This document shows positions 1-5,645 of a DNA stretch of 5,777 nt, in pieces. Numbering within the stretch: the first letter of the stretch is position 1; each line of letters opens with the position of its first letter. This stretch comes from an uncultured Campylobacter sp. Its GTDB lineage: Bacteria; Campylobacterota; Campylobacteria; Campylobacterales; Campylobacteraceae. The position numbers were made by a program, and so were the translations under genes. The stretch is taken from NCBI GenBank assembly GCA_947090385.1, contig CAMUNZ010000063.1, positions 1-5,777 on the forward strand, read 5' to 3'. The notes beneath the pieces are model-generated. The model saw nothing but the letters and a program-made list of their open reading frames with translations, was not told where the DNA came from and ran no database searches.

Positions 1-575
1 AAAATATTCTAAATTTTTTAAAATTTCAGCTTCACCGCATTTTAAAATTTCAACAAATTCTTTTATTGATTTAAAATTTCTAAATAATGGTAAAAATTTA
101 AAATAATCATTGCTAATTTTTCCATTAAATATTTTAAAAATTTCAAGATAATTTTCAAAAAAATTACCATCGTTGTCTTTTTTAAAATTTAAATTTGCTT
201 TTATAAAAAATAGTGCAATCAAATCTATTTGTAAATTTTATAAGATTGATTATTTATAAGTTCTAAAAATTCTTTTCCAAATGGTGTAATTACTTTTTCT
301 TTACGATTTATGAAGCCATAATTTTCAAGAGGAGCGGATTTTACCCTTGCATCTTTTGTTCCTAAATTTGCAGTTTGTTTTTCGTTTTTTATCAGATTAT
401 TTTCTTGCAAAAGTTTTAAATAACGAAATTGTAAATTAGAATTCGAACTCCAAATTTCATTTTTATTAGTATCGTTAAAAAGCTTGTCAAATAAAATAAT
501 TTGCATCTCGAAATTATAAAGCATATTATTTACTCTAAGACTTGTATTGCCAAAATAATCATATTTTAACTTCAT
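1..575 (-). pseudogene. Frameshifted, partial gene: candidate type II restriction endonuclease
   Basis: The first half is open from ATG at 575-573 to a TAG at 227-225 (116 residues). A second frame, open from 237 to the left edge (79 codons), continues directly from it. Adding one A to the A4 run at 239-236 joins them smoothly as ...SYKNLQIDLIALFF..., giving at least 195 residues with the C-terminus outside the window. The start is well supported by AAGG six bases upstream (585-582), and it overlaps the end of the second methyltransferase gene by 17 bases. I see no PD-(D/E)XK nuclease motif in the visible part. The endonuclease call rests on position behind two adenine methyltransferases and on a recalled resemblance of the N-terminal FGNTSLR segment and the later SAPLENYGFI...TPFGKEFL segment to AlwI-type enzymes. 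Such an enzyme would cut unmodified DNA in the cytoplasm. It could instead be another accessory protein of the module. A separate downstream gene starting at TTG (222-220) is possible but less likely. Confidence 0.6.
236..239 (-). other. Probable one-base deletion (frameshift site)
   Basis: On the minus strand the reading TAT AAA ATT TAC AAA TAG ends the first frame. With five A's instead of four it becomes TAT AAA AAT TTA CAA ATA GAT TTG and stays open to the window edge. The downstream frame has a stop (TAA, 240-238) immediately before the junction, so the frames switch within a few codons here. The run is only four bases, short for slipped-strand phase variation, so decay or a sequencing error is more likely. 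Confidence 0.65.
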
Positions 576-1488
576 TTTTTACCTTAAAATTTGTTATTAA
601 AATTTCTTTTGAAATACTTTTTTTAGCTTGATAATTGCAATTTTTATAACTATAATTTAAAAAATATATTTTAAAATTACTATTTTTTTTAAGCCAATTT
701 TGCAAAATTTTATGCTCTTTTTCTTTATGCAAAATAACATTTGAAAAACCAAATTTAATTTTTTTTGCATTTAAAATTTCAATAAATTCAAGTAAATCTT
801 TCTCATCTTTTTCACTCCATAGCCCATTTTCATTATATGTCGCATTTGCTAAAAAATATGGCGGATCTATATAAACAAAATCGTTTTTATTTAAATTTTT
901 TATATCAAAATCACGAAAATCTGAATTTGAAAAATTTATATTTAAATTTTGTAATTTTTCTATAAAAATTTTAAGATTTTTTTGCAAGTTTGCATTAAAA
1001 TCACGCTTTCCGCAAGGCAAATTAAATTCTCCTTTTGAGTTAAATCTTATTTGATTATTAAATCCAAATATTATTAAAACAAAAAAAGCAATAATTTCAT
1101 TTTTATTATTGTAAGATTCTCGAAGTTTTAAATATTTTTCTTTATTAAAATTTCCAAGTCCATTTTTACTATCGCAACCATAAAATTCATAACCGAATTT
1201 ATCACTTTGTGATAAATTAAATTGATTTATTATTTTTAAAATTTCTATAAATATTTTATCAATTTCAATATTATGAAATAATCTTAAAAGCTCAATAACT
1301 CTACTATTTTTATCATTTAAAATAATTTTTTTAGCCTTTAAATTTACGCCGACATTCGCACCGCCACAAAATAAATCAACTGCTGTTTCGATATTTTTAG
1401 GAAAAAGCGGTAAAAGTTGTGGTAAAAGTTTAAATTTTCCACCTATATAGTTTAATGGACTTTTTACAAAAAAATTATAATTTGACAC
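559..1488 (-). CDS. D12-class DNA adenine-N6 methyltransferase (M2, DpnM/NlaIII-like)
   Basis: It transfers a methyl group from S-adenosylmethionine to adenine in a specific DNA site. In the 309-residue form the class alpha order is clear: PLNYIGGK (11-18, motif X), DLFCGGANVG (38-47, motif I, SAM binding), ND (58-59), FNNQIRFN (143-150) and the catalytic DPPY (208-211, motif IV). Length fits the family. I favour the GTG at 1488-1486 because AAAGAAAG lies upstream and it leaves a normal short lead of 10 residues before motif X. An ATG at 1533-1531 would add 15 residues but has no Shine-Dalgarno sequence; a TTG at 1593 is less likely still. The GTG start overlaps the end of the M1 gene by 14 bases, suggesting translational coupling. 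The gene is more AT-rich than its neighbours (spot rows of 60 bases gave about 15% and 25% GC). The recognition sequence cannot be read from the protein; GATC or CATG-type targets are only family-level guesses. Confidence 0.9.
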   Translation of the reverse strand: MSNYNFFVKSPLNYIGGKFKLLPQLLPLFPKNIETAVDLFCGGANVGVNLKAKKIILNDKNSRVIELLRLFHNIEIDKIFIEILKIINQFNLSQSDKFGYEFYGCDSKNGLGNFNKEKYLKLRESYNNKNEIIAFFVLIIFGFNNQIRFNSKGEFNLPCGKRDFNANLQKNLKIFIEKLQNLNINFSNSDFRDFDIKNLNKNDFVYIDPPYFLANATYNENGLWSEKDEKDLLEFIEILNAKKIKFGFSNVILHKEKEHKILQNWLKKNSNFKIYFLNYSYKNCNYQAKKSISKEILITNFKVKNEVKI

Positions 1489-2500
1489 AAAAAATTCTTT
1501 CTTTATGATTTTTGAAATTTGTTTTTCCTGCATTGAAAGGTTTAAAATCAAACTCAAATTTTTTAATTTTTCCAAAACTTTGTAAAATTGCAATCAAATC
1601 ATCATCATTAATTAAAACATTGCTGCGAATATTTGCTGTTTTTGTATTATTATAACTCACTAAAATTCCGCAAGTTCCGTTATTTGCAAGATTCTTTATT
1701 AAATTTTCAAAAGCCTTTTTTGCATTTGTCGTGCAATAAACGCTTAAATTTTCTGGTTTTGGTTTTAAAGCGACTCCAAAAAGCTCTGGTTTTTTATTTT
1801 GAGTTATATTTTCTAAAAGATGATAAAAACGGCTATATTGCCTAGAATTATACGGCGGATCGATGTAGGCGATATCTGATCGGATTTTTTTACTAAGTTC
1901 GTTGCTGTTTTGCCTAAAAATTTCAATTTTTTTATCAGTTTTTATCGGCGAAATTAACTCAAAAACAAAACGATCTTGCAAAATGATGTTTTTGCGGTAA
2001 GCTTCGTAATGTCCGCAAGTGTTTGAAATTTTATCTAAACTATAAATTAAACTTGAAAGCAAAATAAAAAACTCTTTTTGATTTATCTCGTTTGCGTTTT
2101 TTAAATAATCAATCTCATCGCGTATAAAGCCGATTTTTACGGCATCTTGATTACTAAAAAACTTTTCGCCGAAATTTAAACTATAATAATTTTGCTCTTT
2201 TAAAGAAATTTGATTAAAATTTTTAGCGATTTTATTAAGTTTGTTTTGATCAAAATCGCCGCTTGCAAAAAAGCCGTTAAAAATCGCAAAATTTGAGTGC
2301 AAAAAATCATTTATAATAAAACGCGAAAAATATCCTTCTTTCAAAAAATACTCGCTCACTACGCCAGTTCCTGCAAAAACATCAAAAAATGATCCACTTT
2401 TCAAAGCAGTTTTAAAAGATGTCTGATTTAAAACTGCTTCGATATTTTTTAAAAGTTTTGTTTTTGCCCCTGTGTAGCGACGATTTGAGATATTAAACAT
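1475..2500 (-). CDS. D12-class DNA adenine-N6 methyltransferase (M1, FokI N-half-like)
   Basis: SAM-dependent adenine methyltransferase, 341 residues from ATG 2500-2498. Motifs in order are RRYTGAKTKLL (7-17, motif X), DVFAGTGVV (40-48, motif I), IND (63-65), and IDPPYNSRQYS (213-223, catalytic motif IV). The spacing between motifs I and IV is long (about 165 residues, with a helical segment around 115-175), as I recall for the N-terminal half of M.FokI and its relatives. It is thus a different subfamily from the M2 protein beside it. An upstream in-frame ATG (2524) would add eight hydrophobic residues that merely read across the transporter's last codons; the chosen ATG sits one residue-turn before motif X and overlaps the transporter stop as TAATG. 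No Shine-Dalgarno sequence is visible, so translation probably depends on ribosomes finishing the transporter. Likely role: methylating one strand of an asymmetric target while M2 covers the other, or acting as a solitary methyltransferase. Confidence 0.9.
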   Translation of the reverse strand: MFNISNRRYTGAKTKLLKNIEAVLNQTSFKTALKSGSFFDVFAGTGVVSEYFLKEGYFSRFIINDFLHSNFAIFNGFFASGDFDQNKLNKIAKNFNQISLKEQNYYSLNFGEKFFSNQDAVKIGFIRDEIDYLKNANEINQKEFFILLSSLIYSLDKISNTCGHYEAYRKNIILQDRFVFELISPIKTDKKIEIFRQNSNELSKKIRSDIAYIDPPYNSRQYSRFYHLLENITQNKKPELFGVALKPKPENLSVYCTTNAKKAFENLIKNLANNGTCGILVSYNNTKTANIRSNVLINDDDLIAILQSFGKIKKFEFDFKPFNAGKTNFKNHKERIFCVKL

Positions 2501-2502
2501 TA
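2498..2502 (-). promoter_or_regulatory. TAATG stop/start overlap (transporter to M1)
   Basis: The transporter's TAA (2502-2500) shares its last A with the ATG (2500-2498) of the first methyltransferase. The bases upstream (TTGCCTTATTTTTA) hold no AGG-type ribosome binding site. This is the classic layout for termination-reinitiation coupling. Confidence 0.75.
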
Positions 2503-3798
2503 TAAAAATAAGGCAAATATACAACCAAATACAATTAATGGAATATTAAAAAATACAAAAGTCGGAACGCAAGTATCGTAAATGTGATTGTGCTGTCCGT
2601 CCGCATTTAAACCACTTGTTGGTCCAAGAGTGCTATCGCTTGCTGGACTTCCAGCATCTCCAACAGCTGCTGCTATACCAACTAATAAAATCGTAGCTGG
2701 TAAAGAAAATCCAAGCGAAACACAAAGCGGAATATAAATCGTAGCTATAATAGGAATTGTTCCAAAACTTGTGCCAATGCCAATTGTTATAAAAAGCCCG
2801 ATTATTAACATTATAATAGCGCCACCAAATTTTCCACCACTTAAATTTGAAGCAAAATTTATAAGTTCTGCTATGGCTCCGCTTTCTCTTAAAACATTAC
2901 CAAATCCAGCCGCTACAAGCATAACAAAAGCGATAAAAGCCATCATTTTAAGTCCATTATCCATAACTAAATCGACTTTATTCCATTCTATACCTTTTAA
3001 AACAATCATAACAATTAAACCTAAAATTCCACCAAGTGGGATTGATTTAGTATAAATTTGCACTCCAAAAGCTACAATTGTACCAGCTAAAACTGCCCAT
3101 TCTTTTTTTGTCATTTCAAGATTATCTTTTTGAATATTTAAAGAATTTGTTTCATTAACTTTATATTTTCTTGGTTTTCTATAATACAAAATCGCCAAAA
3201 TAAGCCCAACAAACATAGCAACGCCGCCAAGCCACATCACATTTTGGATATCTGATATCGAAATTAAAATATTATTGTGCTCAAATTCTGTTTTTAAAAT
3301 ATTATAAAAAAGTAAGCCAAATCCAGCGCCGATGCTTATATAAGGAGCTTGAAGTCCAAAAGTCAAAGCACAAGCGACAGCGCGTCTGTCGATTTTCATT
3401 TTACTCATTAAATTTAAAAGTGGTGGGATTAAAACAGGTATAAAAGCGATATGAACGGGAATTAAATTTTGTGAAAAACATGCAAAAAAAGCGATAGAAA
3501 TAACAAAAATTCCTTTTTTATTTGAAATAATATCACTGATTTTATAAATCAAAATTTTTGTTAAATTTGTCATTGAAATCACAGCTGCAATCGCACCAAG
3601 TAAAATATAAGATAAAGCAGTTTCTAAATTTGCACTCATTCCACTTATTATAAGTTGTGTAGTTTTTACTAAATTAAAATCGCTTAAAAGTCCGGCACAA
3701 AGCGCAGAAATTAATATAGAAAGTAAAACATTTAAGCGCAAAAGACATAAAGTTGTCATTATTATTATACTTAATAAAACGGCATTAAATAAAATCAT
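2500..3798 (-). CDS. YuiF/NhaC-like Na+/H+ antiporter family membrane protein
   Basis: Inner-membrane secondary transporter, 432 residues, the usual length for the YuiF/HI1586-type family. About eleven or twelve hydrophobic segments can be seen (roughly 2-20, 22-40, 55-76, 97-131, 140-165, 186-206, 234-268, 284-304, 322-376, 413-432), with a charged cytoplasmic-type loop at 207-233. The GTSFGTIPI segment (342-350) and the highly conserved stretch GDAGSPASDSTLGPTSGL (380-397), followed by NADGQHNH and DTCVPTF, are the hallmark I recall for this family. Members are annotated as Na+/H+ antiporters or as amino-acid permeases; which solute this one moves is unknown. The start is backed by AAAGAAGG seven bases upstream (3813-3806) and by a promoter in the preceding gap. 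Its stop overlaps the first methyltransferase start, so the restriction-modification genes are probably co-transcribed with it; no functional link between transport and DNA methylation is evident. Confidence 0.88.
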   Translation of the reverse strand: MILFNAVLLSIIIMTTLCLLRLNVLLSILISALCAGLLSDFNLVKTTQLIISGMSANLETALSYILLGAIAAVISMTNLTKILIYKISDIISNKKGIFVISIAFFACFSQNLIPVHIAFIPVLIPPLLNLMSKMKIDRRAVACALTFGLQAPYISIGAGFGLLFYNILKTEFEHNNILISISDIQNVMWLGGVAMFVGLILAILYYRKPRKYKVNETNSLNIQKDNLEMTKKEWAVLAGTIVAFGVQIYTKSIPLGGILGLIVMIVLKGIEWNKVDLVMDNGLKMMAFIAFVMLVAAGFGNVLRESGAIAELINFASNLSGGKFGGAIIMLIIGLFITIGIGTSFGTIPIIATIYIPLCVSLGFSLPATILLVGIAAAVGDAGSPASDSTLGPTSGLNADGQHNHIYDTCVPTFVFFNIPLIVFGCIFALFL

Positions 3799-3805
3799 TT
3801 ATAAA

Positions 3806-3813
3806 CCTTCTTT
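3806..3813 (-). promoter_or_regulatory. Ribosome binding site of the transporter gene
   Basis: AAAGAAGG ends seven bases before the ATG at 3798-3796 and fixes that start. Confidence 0.75.
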
Positions 3814-3834
3814 GAAAATTTTGTGAGATTCGCG

Positions 3835-3863
3835 ATTATAGCTTTTTAAAAATTTTATTTTGT
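3835..3863 (-). promoter_or_regulatory. Promoter for the transporter and downstream genes
   Basis: A perfect TATAAT (3840-3835) is preceded on the minus strand by AAAAAGC and further A/T-rich DNA with no clear -35 box, the style of epsilonproteobacterial sigma-70 promoters. Initiation near 3828 would leave a leader of roughly 30 bases containing the ribosome binding site. It is the only convincing promoter seen for everything from 3798 down to the left edge. Confidence 0.6.
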
Positions 3864-4280
3864 TTAATTAAGATAAATTTTTACTTCATTTACCAAAAAT
3901 TCATAAACTCTTTGCTGAATTAAAGTCTCTTCTTCATCGTCACTCATAAGCCTTCTTAAATGTGAAAAATCGATTTTTTTAGCGAATTTTGGATTGTGTT
4001 TTAACTGTTTATCTATATCAAATAAAAGTGCATCTAAATTTAATTCATTATTGCATTTATCAATAAATTCCAAAGTCGTTGCAATCAAAATTTCAACTCT
4101 TGTTTTATCATTTGGATAAATTTCGGTAGCGATGTCTTTTAATTCGTCAAGATCTGTTTTTTGTGAATTTTTATTTGCCACTAACATAGAAGCAAAAATT
4201 TTTGCACGAAATTCTAAAGATTTATGATGATAAATAAAAAATTCACGAAAAATCGCTAAAAATCTTAATTTAAAATTCAT
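3864..4280 (-). CDS. Uncharacterised soluble helical protein, possibly TerB-like
   Basis: Conserved-looking 138-residue protein that I do not recognise by name. There is no signal peptide or membrane segment. It reads as almost entirely alpha-helical: a basic aromatic N-terminus (FREFFIYHHK, 11-20), a helix FRAKIFASMLVAN (24-36), an acidic-polar turn followed by DELKDIATEIY (45-55), a helix VEILIATTLEF (62-72), and an acidic patch SDDEEE (113-118) before a final helix. The order of a small-residue helix, a short polar loop where TerB proteins carry an acidic metal-binding turn, and a second helix containing E or D recalls the TerB/tellurite-resistance fold, but the key acidic loop residues are not clearly present. 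The start is supported by AAGG (4290-4287), six bases upstream of ATG. It is transcribed divergently from the SRP RNA gene and ends 65 bases before the transporter, which has its own promoter. Confidence 0.7.
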   Translation of the reverse strand: MNFKLRFLAIFREFFIYHHKSLEFRAKIFASMLVANKNSQKTDLDELKDIATEIYPNDKTRVEILIATTLEFIDKCNNELNLDALLFDIDKQLKHNPKFAKKIDFSHLRRLMSDDEEETLIQQRVYEFLVNEVKIYLN

Positions 4281-4284
4281 TTTA

Positions 4285-4320
4285 AACCTTATTTAAGTTT
4301 TTTTAAATATAATCCTAATT
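4285..4320 (+). promoter_or_regulatory. Promoter of the SRP RNA gene
   Basis: A perfect TATAAT at 4308-4313 follows a T-rich stretch (4298-4304) and lies 7-8 bases before the first base of the SRP RNA stem. There is no TTGACA-like -35 box, as is usual in Campylobacter. Confidence 0.75.
4299..4311 (-). promoter_or_regulatory. Possible promoter of the 138-residue protein gene
   Basis: On the minus strand GGATTATATTTAAA offers a -10-like TATATT at 4311-4306 that overlaps the ffs TATAAT on the other strand. Initiation near 4299 would give a leader of about 20 bases holding AAGG (4290-4287). This is weaker than the ffs promoter; the gene could also be served by read-through from the right. Confidence 0.35.
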
Positions 4321-4428
4321 CGCTTCTTAGCGGACCTGTGCAATGTTTTAAAGAACACCACTTCAGGGTAGGAATACAGCAGAGTACTTTTTAAAGTATG
4401 TGCCGCAGTTATCCGCTAAGGAGTTTTT
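4321..4428 (+). ncRNA. ffs: Signal recognition particle RNA, small bacterial (4.5S) type
   Basis: RNA scaffold of the signal recognition particle; it binds Ffh and helps target nascent membrane proteins to FtsY and the translocon. The domain IV hairpin is textbook: UCAGG (4363-4367), GUA, a GGAA tetraloop (4371-4374), UAC, AGCAG (4378-4382), which forms the Ffh-binding symmetric loop. The rest folds into one long rod. Bases 4326-4334 pair perfectly with 4412-4420, extendable outward to 4322/4424 with wobble pairs. TGTGCA (4337-4342) pairs with 4401-4407 with one bulge, and 4343-4353 pairs with 4387-4399. It lacks an Alu domain, as expected in Gram-negative bacteria. The 5' end is placed from the TATAAT box and the 3' end from the U-run; the exact ends are estimates. 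Its 3' side overlaps the stop of the convergent HD-domain gene. Confidence 0.95.
4412..4428 (+). terminator. Terminator formed by the SRP RNA closing stem
   Basis: The 3' strand of the closing stem (to about 4424) is followed at once by TTTTT (4424-4428), so the long SRP hairpin can act as its own intrinsic terminator. The stem's other strand is at 4322-4334. Confidence 0.5.
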
Positions 4429-5645
4429 AAAATTTCTTTTAATTCAAAAAAATCTACAAAATTTTTACAAATTTCATAAAAATCTATACCTTCAATTTTT
4501 GGATTTTTTTTGAAATTTTCATCCATATTTTTAAAAGCTTGTATCAATTCTTTTGTCTTTACACCGTAACTTATGCTAATCCCTGCTTCAAAATAAGCCG
4601 CAATTTTATCACAAAATTTTATCACTTTTCCGTCAATCGGACGAAATTTATCTTCGTTAAAAGTAGCTAAACTAGCTGAAACTCCGCAAGGTTCATTTTC
4701 AAGAATTCTATTTTCAAACTCATTTTTTAAAATTTTTTCGTCTTGTTTTCTAATACCTAAAATATAAGAAAATTCATCAACAAAATCCGCTGGGATATTT
4801 GGTAAAATTTTTTTATCGATTAAAAGCATTTCATAATCGTTTATAATCTCATCAAGTCCGGCAATTCCGTATTTTACTGGCGTTATGATATCTCTTGTAA
4901 GACTTTCTGGAAAATCGTGAAATAAAGCACAAAAAAAGTTAAATTCTAATCTTTTTTTACAAGCTTTTACATTTTTACTAAAAAAATATGAAAAAATAGC
5001 GACTATAAACATATGTCCTAAAACTGAAGTTTCTGGTAATCTTGGAGTTTGTGCCCATCTTTTTTGAAAACGAAGTCGTCCGCTTAAATCGATAATTTTG
5101 GCAAGTTTTTGATTTAAAGAAATTTTTCTAACTCCATTTAAATCATAATAATCTTCTATCTCTTCATAAACAGCTTTTTTAACTTCTTCGATATCATTTA
5201 AAAATTTACTTGTTTGATAAATAATTTCAAATTCCCATTTTGTCGCTAAATACGAAGCAGCTTTTAAAATTAATTTTTCTTTTTGATGTTTTTTATCTTT
5301 TATAAAATTTTGTAAATTGATAAAAATTTCAGAATCTTCACTAAAAATTTCAGTAAGTTTATTTAAAATCCAATCTTTTATAAGATCTTTTTTTGTCTTT
5401 TGAATTTGATGAAAAACATCCGGACGAATGTCAGTAACTACAATTCTCATAAAAAATTCGAAAATTAATCCATCAATAATAAAATTTATATCAACATCTT
5501 TTTCTAATTTTGTTAAAAAATAAGCAATAATTGCTTTATGTGATTGTTTATCAAGTTCAACTAAACTTACCATTTTTGGGTAATCATTCCAACGTGAAAT
5601 TGACGCAGCCTTAAAAATATGTTCAATAAGTTTTGGATTTATCAT
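4416..5645 (-). CDS. HD-domain phosphohydrolase, YfbR-like, with degenerate duplicated N-terminal HD domain
   Basis: Soluble protein of 409 residues, about twice the length of E. coli YfbR (a 5'-deoxynucleotidase). The C-terminal half (about 180-375) has the expected metal site: H211 in LGHMF, H243-D244 in ALFHDFPESL, E247 and D252 (TRDI) followed by TPVKYG, and D346 in KFCDKIAAY. It also keeps the R/W...PE lead-in (RW 196-197, PE 204-205). A nucleotide or deoxynucleotide monophosphatase activity is the family expectation, not shown here. The N-terminal half (16-145) aligns by eye to the same fold (RWNDYP 18-23; QSH 34-36; FEFFMRIVVTDI 62-73; LKAASYLA 127-134), but HD has become E63-F64 and the last Asp becomes Ser131, so that copy is probably not catalytic. 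Its ATG overlaps the upstream stop as ATGA, with no good ribosome binding site, so coupling is likely. The gene ends inside the convergent SRP RNA gene. Confidence 0.85.
   Translation of the reverse strand: MINPKLIEHIFKAASISRWNDYPKMVSLVELDKQSHKAIIAYFLTKLEKDVDINFIIDGLIFEFFMRIVVTDIRPDVFHQIQKTKKDLIKDWILNKLTEIFSEDSEIFINLQNFIKDKKHQKEKLILKAASYLATKWEFEIIYQTSKFLNDIEEVKKAVYEEIEDYYDLNGVRKISLNQKLAKIIDLSGRLRFQKRWAQTPRLPETSVLGHMFIVAIFSYFFSKNVKACKKRLEFNFFCALFHDFPESLTRDIITPVKYGIAGLDEIINDYEMLLIDKKILPNIPADFVDEFSYILGIRKQDEKILKNEFENRILENEPCGVSASLATFNEDKFRPIDGKVIKFCDKIAAYFEAGISISYGVKTKELIQAFKNMDENFKKNPKIEGIDFYEICKNFVDFFELKEILKTP

Noticed and set aside
236..239. Phase-variable tract in the nuclease candidate
   Set aside because: Four A's is too short for the homopolymer slippage typical of Campylobacter contingency loci, which usually use long G/C runs; none of those occur in the window. 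Kept only as a frameshift.
1534..1593. TTG at 1593 as the start of M2
   Set aside because: It has no ribosome binding site, would overlap M1 by over 100 bases, and the extra residues are only a frame-shifted reading of M1.
1633..1845. 70-codon plus-strand open frame
   Set aside because: It lies antisense inside the well-supported M1 gene, lacks a ribosome binding site, and its residues (Phe, Leu, Lys-rich) mirror the M1 codons.
2500..2524. Upstream ATG at 2524 as the start of M1
   Set aside because: It would add eight hydrophobic residues read out of frame from the transporter's last codons; the ATG at 2500 gives a normal short lead to motif X and a TAATG junction.
2771..3055. 94-codon plus-strand open frame
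   Set aside because: It is antisense to the transporter; the Pro/Ile/Lys-rich repeats are the complement of Gly and hydrophobic codons in membrane segments.
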